From NCBI RefSeq assembly GCF_030818955.1, contig NZ_JAUTBF010000001.1, positions 2,542,001-2,606,000 on the forward strand: a stretch of DNA of 64,000 nucleotides, written 5' to 3'. Numbering within the stretch: position 1 is the first letter of the stretch; each line of letters begins with the position of its first letter. The notes under the pieces are model-generated. The model was given only the letters and a program-made list of their open reading frames with translations. It did no database searches and had not been told where the DNA came from. The DNA is from Microbacterium trichothecenolyticum. Its GTDB lineage: Bacteria; Actinomycetota; Actinomycetes; Actinomycetales; Microbacteriaceae. Below, one piece after another: positions 15,510 to 24,374 of the stretch. Made by a program: the position numbers and the translations under genes.

Positions 15510-16787
15510 CTACGCACGAGAACAGCGGGTCGCATCGCGACCAGCGCGTCCGTGCCGCGCCCACCGCGGCGCCCGCTCGGGCCGCGTCCCCACGCCGATG
15601 ACGAACGCCGGAACCGCGCTCAGCAGCGGCAGACGCCGCAGCAGCACGCCGGCGAACCGCGGCAGCACCGCATCCGTTGCCCCGCGCAGCACCGGCGCGA
15701 TCACCCGCGCGTGCACGACGCGCTGCGCCATCTGGATCACCACCGTCGGGAACCGCCGCCGCCGCTGCACCCGCGCGAGAACCCGCCCCGAGCGCGGCCC
15801 CGCGAGCGCCCCGCGCCGCAGCGGTTTCGCGAGCAGTCGCGCCGTGGCCACGGCATCCTGGATCGCGAGGTTGATGCCCACGCCTCCCGCGGGCGACATC
15901 GCGTGCGCGGCATCGCCGATGCACAGCACGCCGTTCGCGTGCCACCGGCGCAGGCGATCGACCCGCACGTCGAGGTGCTTCACGTCGTCCATCGACGCGA
16001 TCGTGTGCACGTCTTCGGCGAGCTCGGGCAGCAGCTCGGAGACCTGCGCCCGCAGGGCGTCGATGCCGGCGGCGCGGAGCGCGGCATCCGTTCCCTTCCG
16101 GCCGATCCATGCGACCTGGACATATCCGCGACGTGGGATGGCGATGCCGATCCGACCTCGGCGGATGCGCGGCAGCAGTGCCTCGGCCAGAGGGCGATCG
16201 GTCGTGACGCGGAACCACCAGACGTCGAAGGGAACAGGGAACTCGCGCAGCGGCAGATCGAGCGCGCGGCGCACGACGGACCAGCGTCCGTCGGCGGCGA
16301 CGGTGAGGTCGGCCCGCACCTCGCCCTCACCGTCCGGCGAGCGGAAGGTCACCCCGTTCACACGATCACCGCCCCGCAGCACGCCCGTGACCTCGTGCTC
16401 GCGCAGCAGGGTGAACGTCGGCTCTGCGCGTGCGGCCTCGGCGAGCAGGTCGAGCAGATCCCCCTGCGGGACCATCGCGATATAGGGGTGCGCCGTCCGG
16501 AGGCGCGAGAGGTCGGCGAAGACGACGTCCGTCCCGATCGACGTGGGCAGTCGGAACTGGCGCACGTGAGCCTGGGGCAACCGGTCGAACCGGTCGAAGA
16601 GCCCGAGATCGTCGAGCAGGCGCAGGGTCGACGGATGCACGGTGTCGCCGCGGAAATCGCGCAAGAAGTCGCGGTGCTTCTCGAGCACGGTGACCCGGAT
16701 GCCGCCACGCGCGAGCAGCAGACCGAGGACCATGCCGGCGGGTCCACCACCGACGATCACGCACGAGACGGCCCCGCTGTTCGCCAT
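15510..16787 (-). CDS. FAD-dependent oxidoreductase (PHBH-type monooxygenase family)
   Basis: 425 residues from ATG 16787. Rossmann motif CVIVGGGPAGMVLGLLLARGGIRVTVLEKH binds the ADP part of FAD. GDTVHPSTLRLLDDLGL, the DG-like motif LTVAADGRWSVVRRALDL and the GD motif LCIGDAAHAMSPAGGVGINLAIQDAVATARLL are all in place, as in p-hydroxybenzoate hydroxylase and aromatic hydroxylase families. Substrate unknown. It is convergent to the cas genes. The frame stays open above 16787, but the FAD motif begins seven residues after this Met. Confidence 0.9.
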   Translation of the reverse strand: MANSGAVSCVIVGGGPAGMVLGLLLARGGIRVTVLEKHRDFLRDFRGDTVHPSTLRLLDDLGLFDRFDRLPQAHVRQFRLPTSIGTDVVFADLSRLRTAHPYIAMVPQGDLLDLLAEAARAEPTFTLLREHEVTGVLRGGDRVNGVTFRSPDGEGEVRADLTVAADGRWSVVRRALDLPLREFPVPFDVWWFRVTTDRPLAEALLPRIRRGRIGIAIPRRGYVQVAWIGRKGTDAALRAAGIDALRAQVSELLPELAEDVHTIASMDDVKHLDVRVDRLRRWHANGVLCIGDAAHAMSPAGGVGINLAIQDAVATARLLAKPLRRGALAGPRSGRVLARVQRRRRFPTVVIQMAQRVVHARVIAPVLRGATDAVLPRFAGVLLRRLPLLSAVPAFVIGVGTRPERAPRWARHGRAGRDATRCSRA

Positions 16788-16869
16788 GCGGCCATTGTGC
16801 TCCCCGATCCGGGCGCCGGGGGCCGTCGCGGCACGCGGCACCCGGCTGCGCTCGACCCGCCGAACGGCC

Positions 16870-17874
16870 TCAGCGCCGTGAGGCCGCGAACGCGGCGAGC
16901 GCCACCGCGGTCGTCGTCCGCACCGACGCGGGCGGGTTCGCCAGCGCCTCCCGCACCCCCACCGTCTCGACGAGCGATGCCACGTGCTCTCCGGCGACGT
17001 CTCGCGAGGCGGCACCGGCGACCACCAGCGCCGGCACTCCGTGGACGGCGGCGAGCGCGATAACGTGCCCGGGGCCTTTGCCCCTCAGAGACGTCTCGTC
17101 GAAGGCCCCTTCCCCCGTCAGCACGAGGTCGGCGCCCGCGATCGCCGCGTCGAGATCCCGCACCTCGGCGATGTAGGCGGCCCCGTCGACCAGGTCCGCT
17201 CCCGCGGCGTGCAGCGCACCTGACAGGCCACCCGCCGCGCCCGTGCGCGGGACACCTCGCACATCGATGCCGAATCGCGCGGTCCATTCCTCGGCATCCA
17301 TCGACAGCCGCGCGCCGAGGCGTCGCACCATCTCTGGGTCGGCGCCCTTCTGCGGTCCGAAGACGCGCGCGGCGTCGTCGAAGGTCACGGTGGTGTCGGT
17401 GAGCACCGTCACCCACCCCGGCGCGAAGGGCGTACGCTCCCCCAGCGCTTCCATCGCGCCGCGGCCTCCGTCGGTCGTCGCCGAGCCGCCGGCCCCCACG
17501 AGCACGCGCGTCGCGCCGGCGTCGAGGGCTCGCGCGATGAGCTCGCCGACGCCGCGACTCGTCGCGTGCCAGGGATCATTGCCGCCGGGGCCACCGGCGA
17601 GCACGAGTCCGGATGCCGCGGCCGACTCGATCAAGGCGAGGCCGCCGTCGAGGCGCCAGGCGGCGCGCACGGGCGTGCCGAGCGGTCCGCTCACCTCGTC
17701 CACGCGGGTCGCGCCGCCCAGGGAATCGACCGTGCCGTCGCCGCCGTCCGCGATGGGAACGACGTCGAGTCGCGCGTCGGGCCACCGCTCACGGACGGCG
17801 GATGCCATGGCATCCGCCGCCTGCCGTGCGGTCAGGGTGCCCTTGAACTTGTCTGGGGCGATGACGACGCGCAC
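16870..17874 (-). CDS. glxK: Glycerate kinase
   Basis: 334-residue glycerate kinase of the GlxK/GarK class, phosphorylating glycerate with ATP. The start is GTG 17874. Family landmarks: VVIAPDKFKGTLTARQAADAM at the N-terminus, VPIADGGDGTVDSL, ALIESAAASGL, TSRGVGELIARALDAGATRVLVGAGGSATTDGG and the C-terminal LVLTGEGAFDETSLRGKGPGHV. The length is slightly below the usual 370-380, with the shortening between conserved blocks. It is transcribed with the 126-residue protein just upstream (9 nt gap). No other glycerate pathway gene is nearby. Confidence 0.93.
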   Translation of the reverse strand: MRVVIAPDKFKGTLTARQAADAMASAVRERWPDARLDVVPIADGGDGTVDSLGGATRVDEVSGPLGTPVRAAWRLDGGLALIESAAASGLVLAGGPGGNDPWHATSRGVGELIARALDAGATRVLVGAGGSATTDGGRGAMEALGERTPFAPGWVTVLTDTTVTFDDAARVFGPQKGADPEMVRRLGARLSMDAEEWTARFGIDVRGVPRTGAAGGLSGALHAAGADLVDGAAYIAEVRDLDAAIAGADLVLTGEGAFDETSLRGKGPGHVIALAAVHGVPALVVAGAASRDVAGEHVASLVETVGVREALANPPASVRTTTAVALAAFAASRR

Positions 17875-17883
17875 CGGGAGGTG

Positions 17884-18264
17884 TCAGACCTTCGCGCTGA
17901 TCAGTACACCGCGTTGGCGCAGATCGGCCTCGACCCGCGCGATCGCGTCCTTGTAGACGTTGTGGAGCTTGATCTGCTCGAAGCCGTCGTCACTCCCGCC
18001 GCCCGGCTGCAGGATCGGCCGGTGCAGGTCGACCTGCACCGTGCCACCGAGGTCGGTGAACCTCACGTCGAGAACCTCGCGCACATCGTCGTTGTGGGCG
18101 CGCAGCCCGAGGAGCACCGTCTTGGCGATACTGCCGTGCGTCGCCCTCCAGTGGTCGTGCTTCTGCTCGATGGCGAAGCCGGCCGCTTCGAGGGCGCTGC
18201 GTGCGGCGTCCTGAGCCGCGGCGAGATCGCCCCGGACGACGAACTGGAAAGTGAAGAGGGCCAT
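17884..18264 (-). CDS. Conserved hypothetical protein (126 aa)
   Basis: Soluble alpha/beta protein, 126 residues: MALFTFQFVVRGDLAAAQDAARSALEAAGFAIEQ, a positively charged middle (KHDHWRATHGSIAKTVLLGLRAHND), then VREVLDVRFTDLGGTVQVDLHRPILQPGGG. I do not recognise the family. It lies 9 nt upstream of the glycerate kinase on the same strand, and its ribosome site AACGAAAGGCGTCCC before the ATG looks real. The gap 18265-18542 upstream holds no gene I can support. Confidence 0.7.
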   Translation of the reverse strand: MALFTFQFVVRGDLAAAQDAARSALEAAGFAIEQKHDHWRATHGSIAKTVLLGLRAHNDDVREVLDVRFTDLGGTVQVDLHRPILQPGGGSDDGFEQIKLHNVYKDAIARVEADLRQRGVLISAKV

Positions 18265-18542
18265 GGGACGCCTTTCGTTCCGATTCCGCTCAGCCTAGGG
18301 TCGCCCCCGCCGGTATGTCGTCGACCGGATGCCACGCGGCGTCGGCGCTCCCGGCACCTGTCCCGCGGTCGACCCGCACCGTGCTGCGGAGATCGTCGAC
18401 GACACGCCGTGCGAGCGGCATCCCCGCCGGCGTGCTCCGCCTCGACTCCGCAGGACGGCACGGCGACGCCGCCACGTCCGCGGCACCGTCGCCCGGCCGG
18501 ACCCGGCCGCCGTCCCCCGACGGCGACCGGGCTGAGGCAGGG

Positions 18543-18815
18543 CTACGACGCGGATGCCACGCGGCGACGCCGCGCGCGCATCCACCTCGCGCAGCCGTAC
18601 AGGCTGATCAGCAGCCAGAATCCCTCGATCACGGCGGACGAGAGGTTCCAGTGCGCGGCGAGCGAGACGAGCACGAGGATCGACGCGAGGGCGTTGGTCA
18701 GCGAGTAGCGCAGCTGTTCGACGCGCACGCGTCCCGCCTGCAGGAGGAAGTAGCTGACGACGACGAGCGAGACACCGACGAGTCCCACGAGGTCGGCAAG
18801 GTCGGACGAAGACAT
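18543..18815 (-). CDS. Small membrane protein, CBU_0592-like family
   Basis: 90 residues with three hydrophobic segments (LVGLVGVSLVVVSYFLLQAG, LTNALASILVLVSLAAHW, SAVIEGFWLLISLYGCARW) and a basic tail. The pattern VGVSLVVVSYFLLQ...YSLTNALASILVL...IEGFWLLISLYG is that of the CBU_0592 family of unknown function. AAAAGGAACC precedes the ATG. Confidence 0.8.
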   Translation of the reverse strand: MSSSDLADLVGLVGVSLVVVSYFLLQAGRVRVEQLRYSLTNALASILVLVSLAAHWNLSSAVIEGFWLLISLYGCARWMRARRRRVASAS

Positions 18816-18906
18816 GGAAGAGGTTCCTTTTCGGTCACCCGCCTGATCGACGGGAACGCTGAAGATGCGAGCGCCGGATCGGCGGTCGCGCGAGGTCGGG
18901 GGCTCG

Positions 18907-18943
18907 TCAGCGTCCGAAGTCTTCGTACATGCGGGTCACACTA
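18907..18943 (-). promoter_or_regulatory. Leaderless-type promoter with a 7-codon ORF (MYEDFGR)
   Basis: On the minus strand TAGTGT (18943-18938) lies exactly 7 nt before an ATG (18930) that opens MYEDFGR and a stop at 18907. This spacing places the start site at or next to the A of the ATG. The mini-frame ends 91 bp before the CBU_0592-like gene and may be its upstream ORF. Confidence 0.4.
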
Positions 18944-19453
18944 GCCCCGGCACGTCACGAGAACGTTTCGTGGGCGGCCGCCGTCACGGGGCCGTCCCGC
19001 GGACTTCGTGAGCGACACGCCCGTGCGCACGGCATCCGGCCGGCGTGTCCCGCCTCTTCTCCGCGGGACGGCCCGCGGGCCGAGGGCGCGTGCTGAACGC
19101 CGCCGCGGTCCGACCGCCCGGCGCGGGCGGCCGCCGCCGTTCACGAAGACGTCGACACGATCGTCCGCCGCGCGGGGCTTTCCGGTCTCGGGCTCGTCGT
19201 TCCCGACTCGTCCTGAGCGCGAATGCTCCGAGCGAGCGCATTCGCCGGTGGCGACGCTCACAACCTCAGCGATTCGCAGGACTTCGGCCCGGATGCCGGG
19301 AACCCGACGGAGGATGTGCACATCACTGAGCGGAGAGCCCCGACCGCCGCCCGGCCCGGCCCCGACCGCCGCGCCGTCCGCCGCCCGGGCATGTCGGGCC
19401 ACCCAACTAGACTGATCTGCGTCCGGCCCCTGCGATTCTTGGAGCTCAGCCGC
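18944..19453 (+). promoter_or_regulatory. Long gap with the purL promoter region
   Basis: I see no coding sequence in 18944-19400; the open frames are Arg/Pro/Ala-rich high-GC shadows without family signals. TAGACT at 19408-19413 is a good -10 box about 40 nt before the purL GTG, and TTGGAGC near 19439 is the likely ribosome site. No riboswitch-like structure was recognised. Confidence 0.45.
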
Positions 19454-21796
19454 GTGACCACCCCGAACCCCTCCGACGCCCGCACGGCTCTCGCCGACAC
19501 CGTCGAGAACGCGATCGCCACCCCCGAGAAAGTGCAGCCGTACGGCGCCCTCGGCCTCAAGGATGACGAGTACGCCCAGATTCGCGAGATCCTGGGCCGT
19601 CGCCCCACCAGCGGTGAGCTGGCGATGTACTCGGTCATGTGGAGCGAGCACTGCTCCTACAAGTCCAGCAAGATCTACCTGCGTCAGTTCGGCCAGAAGG
19701 TCAGCGACGAGATGAAGACCCGCCTCATGGTGGGCATGGGCCAGAACGCCGGCGTCGTCGACGTGGGCGACGGCTGGGCGGTCACCTTCAAGGTCGAGTC
19801 GCACAACCACCCCAGCTACATCGAGCCGTTCCAGGGTGCCGCGACCGGCGTCGGCGGCATCGTGCGCGACATCATCTCGATGGGCGCGCGCCCCGTCGCC
19901 GTCATGGACCAGCTGCGCTTCGGCGCCATCGACCACCCCGACACCCCCCGCGTCGTGCACGGCGTCACCAGCGGCATCTCGTTCTACGGCAACTGCCTCG
20001 GCCTGCCGAACATCGGCGGCGAGACGGTGTTCGACGCCGTCTACCAGGGCAACCCGCTCGTCAACGCGCTCGCGGTCGGCGTCATGCGCCACGAAGACAT
20101 CAAGCTGGCCAACGCCACCGGAGTCGGCAACAAGGTCGTGCTGTTCGGCGCCCGCACGGGCGGCGACGGCATCGGCGGCGCCAGCATCCTGGCATCCGAC
20201 ACCTTCGCCGACGGTGGCCCCACCAAGCGCCCCGCGGTGCAGGTGGGCGACCCGTTCGCCGAGAAGGTGCTCATCGAGTGCTGCCTCGAGCTGTACCGCG
20301 ACAACCTCGTCGAGGCCATCCAAGACCTCGGCGCTGCGGGCATCTCGTGCGCCACGAGCGAGCTCGCCGCCAACGGTGACAGCGGCATGAAGGTCGAACT
20401 GTCGAAGGTGCTGCTGCGCGATCCCTCGCTCACGCCGGAGGAGATCCTCATGTCGGAGTCGCAGGAGCGCATGATGGCGATCGTCGCGCCCGAGAAGCTC
20501 GACGCGTTCCTCGCCGTCGTCGGCAAGTGGGACGTCGAGACGAGCGTCCTCGGCGAGGTCACCGGCGACGGCCGCCTCGTCATCGACTGGTACGGCGAGC
20601 GCATCGTCGACGTCGACCCTTCGACCGTCGCGGTCGACGGCCCCGTCTACGAGCGCCCCGTCGCCTACCCGACGTGGATCGACGCGCTGAACGACGACAC
20701 GGCCGCGAAGCTGCCCCGCGCGACGGATGCCGAGACCCTCCGCGAGCAGTTCACGACCCTCGTCGCGAGCCCCAACCTCGCCGACACCTCGTGGATCACC
20801 AACCAGTACGACTACTACGTGCTGGGCAACACGGCGCTGAGCTTCCCCGACGACGCCGGCATGATCCGCGTCGACGAAGAGACCGGCCTCGGCTTCGCGA
20901 TCGCCACCGACTGCAACGGCCGCTACAACCAGCTCGACCCCTACAACGGCGCGAAGCTCGCCCTCGCCGAGGCGTACCGCAACGTCGCCGTCACAGGCGC
21001 CGTGCCCACCGCCGTCACCGACTGCCTCAACTTCGGCAGCCCCGAGAACCCCGAGGTCATGTGGCAGTTCAGCCAGGCCGTCGAGGGTCTGAGCGATGGA
21101 TGCCTCGAGCTCGGCATCCCGGTCACGGGCGGCAACGTGTCGTTCTACAACCAGACGGGTGACCAGCCGATCCACCCGACCCCCGTCGTGGGCGTCCTGG
21201 GCATCATCGATGACGTCGCCGCGCGCATCCCGAGCGGCTGGCAGGATGCCGGTGAGAACCTCTACCTGCTCGGAACCACCGCCGACGAGCTCGACGGTTC
21301 CCAGTGGGCCGGCACCATCCACGACCACCTCGGCGGCCGTCCGCCGAAGGTCGACCTCGCGCAGGAGCGCAAGCTCGCCGAGCTGCTGCAGGCCGCGGGC
21401 TCGCAGTCGCTCGTCTCGAGCGCGCACGACCTGTCGTCGGGCGGTCTGGCCCAGGCCCTCGCCGAGGGCGTTATGCGCTTCGGCGTCGGCGCCCGCGTCT
21501 GGCTCACCGAGCTCATGGAGCGCGACGGCGTGGATGCCACCGCTGCCCTCTTCAGCGAGTCGACCGGTCGCGTGCTGGTCAGCGTCCCCCGTGAGGAAGA
21601 CGTGAAGTTCCGGGGCCTCTGCGACGGCCGCGGCTACCCGGTGCTGCGCATCGGCGTGACCGACGTCGAGCCGGGCACCGAGGCGGCCCTCGAGATCCAA
21701 GACGTGTTCACCGTGCCCGTGTCGGAGCTGCGCCGCCTGTCGAACGAGACGCTGCCGGCGGTCTTCGGTCCGACGGTCGCAGAGCCGGTCGCCTGA
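19454..21796 (+). CDS. purL: Phosphoribosylformylglycinamidine synthase subunit PurL
   Basis: 780-residue small-type PurL, which converts FGAR to FGAM in purine synthesis and needs separate PurQ and PurS. Recognised by [135 protein letters not shown] and [21 protein letters not shown] 19454 follows TGGAGC; the frame is open further upstream but only with Pro/Arg-rich sequence. purQ and purS are not in the window. A 44-residue membrane protein follows. Confidence 0.97.
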   Translation: MTTPNPSDARTALADTVENAIATPEKVQPYGALGLKDDEYAQIREILGRRPTSGELAMYSVMWSEHCSYKSSKIYLRQFGQKVSDEMKTRLMVGMGQNAGVVDVGDGWAVTFKVESHNHPSYIEPFQGAATGVGGIVRDIISMGARPVAVMDQLRFGAIDHPDTPRVVHGVTSGISFYGNCLGLPNIGGETVFDAVYQGNPLVNALAVGVMRHEDIKLANATGVGNKVVLFGARTGGDGIGGASILASDTFADGGPTKRPAVQVGDPFAEKVLIECCLELYRDNLVEAIQDLGAAGISCATSELAANGDSGMKVELSKVLLRDPSLTPEEILMSESQERMMAIVAPEKLDAFLAVVGKWDVETSVLGEVTGDGRLVIDWYGERIVDVDPSTVAVDGPVYERPVAYPTWIDALNDDTAAKLPRATDAETLREQFTTLVASPNLADTSWITNQYDYYVLGNTALSFPDDAGMIRVDEETGLGFAIATDCNGRYNQLDPYNGAKLALAEAYRNVAVTGAVPTAVTDCLNFGSPENPEVMWQFSQAVEGLSDGCLELGIPVTGGNVSFYNQTGDQPIHPTPVVGVLGIIDDVAARIPSGWQDAGENLYLLGTTADELDGSQWAGTIHDHLGGRPPKVDLAQERKLAELLQAAGSQSLVSSAHDLSSGGLAQALAEGVMRFGVGARVWLTELMERDGVDATAALFSESTGRVLVSVPREEDVKFRGLCDGRGYPVLRIGVTDVEPGTEAALEIQDVFTVPVSELRRLSNETLPAVFGPTVAEPVA

Positions 21797-21868
21797 GGCC
21801 ACGCGCCCGGCAGCCCGGCGGTCTCGGCCGCCGCGAGAGCAGACCACCCCGACGAGAGGAGACGCGCG

Positions 21869-22003
21869 ATGACCGACGATGACGACATGGCCGTGTTCAG
21901 CGACAAGCGCCAACGCCGCGTCAAGATCACCGCGTGGATCGTGATCGGCGCGCTGGTCCTCACCGGTGGCGGCGCCACGGTGATCTCGCTGATCCTGGGC
22001 TGA
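21869..22003 (+). CDS. 44-residue single-pass membrane protein downstream of purL
   Basis: MTDDDDMAVFSDKRQRRVKITAWIVIGALVLTGGGATVISLILG: an acidic start, a basic stretch, then one membrane helix. GAGAGGAG lies 6 nt before the ATG, a strong ribosome site. It sits 72 nt after purL and before a large inverted repeat, so it is probably the last gene of the purL transcript. The function is unknown. It is short enough to be missed by automated calling. Confidence 0.7.
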   Translation: MTDDDDMAVFSDKRQRRVKITAWIVIGALVLTGGGATVISLILG

Positions 22004-22013
22004 GCCGCACGCC

Positions 22014-22090
22014 GTCACGCATAAACGCTTTCTGCGCACATAAACGCGGGGTCAACGTGTTTATGCGAGCGAGAAGCGTTTATGCGTGAC
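22014..22090. repeat. Nested inverted repeat built from CATAAACG motifs
   Basis: Outer arms GTCACGCATAAACGCTT (22014-22030) and its exact 17-nt complement (22074-22090) enclose inner arms CATAAAC (22039-22045) and GTTTATG (22059-22065). CATAAAC thus occurs four times, two per strand, in an AT-rich island of a GC-rich genome. It lies between convergent genes (purL side and epoxide hydrolase), so a bidirectional terminator, a multi-site operator or a small mobile repeat are all possible. Confidence 0.75.
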
Positions 22091-22121
22091 GTGGCGGCCC
22101 GACCAGTCGTCCACTTTGCGC

Positions 22122-23198
22122 CTACGCGGTCGCGTTCAGCAGCGCCCGCAGATCGGCAGCGAGCATGTCGGGGTGCTCCATCGCGCCGAAGTGACCGCCC
22201 GCCGGGAACCGCGTGAATCGCACCGTCGGGTACCACCGCCGAGCGAACGACTCGACACCATGGTCGATGTCGTGCGGGAAGAGCCCGAAGGCGGTGGGCA
22301 CCGTGACCCGGCCACCGGTCGGCGGGAACCGCCGACGGTCGAAATACACGCGCGCGGCACTACCGGCCGTGCGGGTGAACCAGTGCACCGAGAGGTTCTC
22401 GAGGAGCAGGTCGAGCGGGATCCGTTCGAAGACGTCGCCCTCGCCCCACGCTTGGAACTTCTCGAGGTACCAGCTCGCCAGACCGGCCGGCGAGTCGGTG
22501 AGCCCGGCGGCCAATGTCTGCGGCTTGGTACGCTGCTCAGCCGCGTAGGCGCCCTCATGACGCTCCCACGCCGCCGCCGCGTCGACCCATTCGCGTTCCT
22601 CGTTCGACAGCTGATCGTCGGCTGCGGCGCGCCACAGCGGTACGTCCGACAGATGCAGTCCCGCCACGCGGTCGCGGGCGAGCTGCGCGACCTGATCGGC
22701 GATGGCCGTGCCGAGGTCGCCGCCGTGCACCACGAAACGTTCGACGCCGACCTCGTCCACCGCGGCGACGATCCGTTCGGCGTTCCAGCGCGGCCCGCCC
22801 GCGTCCCGTGGCGCGGCGTCGCTGAACCCGAAGCCCGGGATGCTCGGAACGATGACGTCGAAGTCGTCGAGGCGGGCCGCCACCTGACGGAAGCGCACGA
22901 AGCTGTCGGGCCATCCGTGCACGAGCACGACCGCCGGCGCCCCGACCGTTCCCGAGCGCCAGAGGTGCAGCCGCTCCCCGGGTTCGCCCACGAGAACGTG
23001 CTCCTCCGCGCGCAGGCGCTCCTCCACGGCGCCCCAATCGAACACCGCCCACGCGTCGAGCAGTCGCCGCAGGGCCGACGGGCGCGTTCCCCGTGACCAG
23101 TCGTCGCCGACATCGTCGGGCCAGCGCGTCATCGCGATCCGGCGGCGGAGGTCGTCGACCTCGTCGGGCGCGGTGCGGGGGTGCAGCCGGGTGATCAT
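22122..23198 (-). CDS. Epoxide hydrolase family alpha/beta hydrolase
   Basis: 358 residues with an N-terminal EHN-type domain (DEVDDLRRRIAMTRWPDDVGDDW) and an alpha/beta hydrolase core, the layout of juvenile-hormone-type epoxide hydrolases. Oxyanion motif HGWPDS (94-99), nucleophile Asp161 in HGGDLGTAIADQ and the C-terminal His in PAGGHFGAMEHPD complete the triad. It would open epoxides to diols in the cytoplasm; the substrate is unknown. The start ATG 23198 reads MITRLHPRTAPDEVDDL. Confidence 0.9.
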   Translation of the reverse strand: MITRLHPRTAPDEVDDLRRRIAMTRWPDDVGDDWSRGTRPSALRRLLDAWAVFDWGAVEERLRAEEHVLVGEPGERLHLWRSGTVGAPAVVLVHGWPDSFVRFRQVAARLDDFDVIVPSIPGFGFSDAAPRDAGGPRWNAERIVAAVDEVGVERFVVHGGDLGTAIADQVAQLARDRVAGLHLSDVPLWRAAADDQLSNEEREWVDAAAAWERHEGAYAAEQRTKPQTLAAGLTDSPAGLASWYLEKFQAWGEGDVFERIPLDLLLENLSVHWFTRTAGSAARVYFDRRRFPPTGGRVTVPTAFGLFPHDIDHGVESFARRWYPTVRFTRFPAGGHFGAMEHPDMLAADLRALLNATA

Positions 23199-23351
23199 GC
23201 CCTCACCCTTGCACGCGGCTCTCGCGACGACGACGCGGGAAGTGCCGGAATCCGGCGATTATCCGCCAGCCCTGTCAACGCGCACGGACCGTCGTCTGCG
23301 CCTCACGGCTCGCCCGGGCGCTGTGCCGGAAGTCCGACGTAGCATGGGGGC

Positions 23352-24341
23352 GTGGAACCGCTGGTGATCTTGCTCGCCGAGTGGTGGTGGATCGGCCCCG
23401 CGGCGGCCGGTGCGGGCACGCTCGGCTGGATCGGCGTGCGTCAGGCGCGGCGCCAGCGGGCACTGCCCGCGAGTACTACGACCACGGGCGATCGTGCCGC
23501 ACGCGCGTGGGCATCGCGACCGATGAGCAAGAACGCAGCCCGCCGCCTCGAACTCGACGCCGCGCACCTCGACCTCCTCACGGCGCGGCAGGCCATTGCG
23601 CGCGGACGCGCCGACGTCAAGATCGCCGACGCCGAGGTGGTACGCGCTCAGGCCGAGCGGGCGGCATCCCGTGGCTCGTCGGAACATGTCTCCGCTGCAC
23701 GCGCGCGGCTGGTCGCCGCACAGCACGCGTTGCGCGCCGCCTCCGCCGAGATGCGGGCGCGTCGCGCGGCGGTCAAAGCCGCGCAGGCGATGCTCCCGTC
23801 CATCCGCGCGGGCAGCGCCCCGTTGCCGGTGGACCGCCTCCTCGCCGAGCACGACGCGGTGTTGGCCCGCTGGATGGCGTACGAGACCGATCCGGCGCTC
23901 GCGATCGACTTCCCGGCGATGTCGGACCCGCGATCCCCCCTCCTCGCCGACTTCCTCCACGCGCACGAGCGTGCGCAATGGCTCCGGCCCGCCTCCGCGC
24001 AGACGCGCCTCGAACCCGCCGACTTCCTGGCCTACCGCGACGCGGTCCGCCGCACGGTCAATGCCTTCGATCACGCCGAACGCAGCGCGCGTGGCGGCGA
24101 CAAGACGCCACCGCCGAGCTTCGACGGTACCGACGCCTGGGGGCGGGTGGCCTCCGAGCTGGCCGAGACCGCGCAACGCGCCCTCGCGCGATCGATGGAG
24201 TCGATGGGTCGCACCGCAGCGCGCAACTGGACCGAGCGCAGCGCGAAGCGCGCGCAGAAGAAGAACCCGGATGGCGCCACGGGCGACGGCCCGGTGTGGC
24301 CGCCGCCCGCACGCGATCGGCCTCGGCCACCGGCATCCTGA
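23352..24341 (+). CDS. Membrane-anchored coiled-coil protein, paralogue A
   Basis: 329 residues. A short extracytoplasmic end and one membrane helix (WWWIGPAAAGAGTLGWIGV) come first. An Arg/Ala-rich helical region of about 80-150 follows, then a domain with HDAVLARWMAYETDPALAIDFPAMSDPRSPLLADFLHAHE. The GTG at 23352 is preceded by TAGCAT (23340-23345) with 6 nt spacing, so the mRNA is probably leaderless. The following gene encodes a relative with the same domain. Function unknown. Confidence 0.7.
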   Translation: MEPLVILLAEWWWIGPAAAGAGTLGWIGVRQARRQRALPASTTTTGDRAARAWASRPMSKNAARRLELDAAHLDLLTARQAIARGRADVKIADAEVVRAQAERAASRGSSEHVSAARARLVAAQHALRAASAEMRARRAAVKAAQAMLPSIRAGSAPLPVDRLLAEHDAVLARWMAYETDPALAIDFPAMSDPRSPLLADFLHAHERAQWLRPASAQTRLEPADFLAYRDAVRRTVNAFDHAERSARGGDKTPPPSFDGTDAWGRVASELAETAQRALARSMESMGRTAARNWTERSAKRAQKKNPDGATGDGPVWPPPARDRPRPPAS

Positions 24342-24362
24342 ATCCCGCACCACCGACCGGCG

Positions 24363-24368
24363 TAGCAT
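24363..24368 (+). promoter_or_regulatory. Leaderless -10 box TAGCAT of paralogue B
   Basis: TAGCAT lies 6 nt before GTG 24375, the same hexamer and spacing as at 23340-23345 before paralogue A. There is no Shine-Dalgarno sequence at either start. Confidence 0.55.
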
Positions 24369-24374
24369 GACGCC

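Noticed and set aside
15075-17063. Plus-strand open frame across the FAD oxidoreductase gene
   Set aside because: Shadow of the minus-strand monooxygenase-like gene; product is Arg/Pro/His rich without motifs.
18290-18475. Minus-strand 61-codon frame (PLARRVVDDLRSTVRVDRGTG)
   Set aside because: Plausible-looking segment but no ribosome site, no family recognised and overlapping equally good frames; not supported.
18941-22039. Minus-strand open frame of over 1000 codons opposite purL
   Set aside because: Antisense shadow of purL in high-GC DNA; no family signal, and composition (Val/Asp/His/Glu/Arg) follows purL codons.
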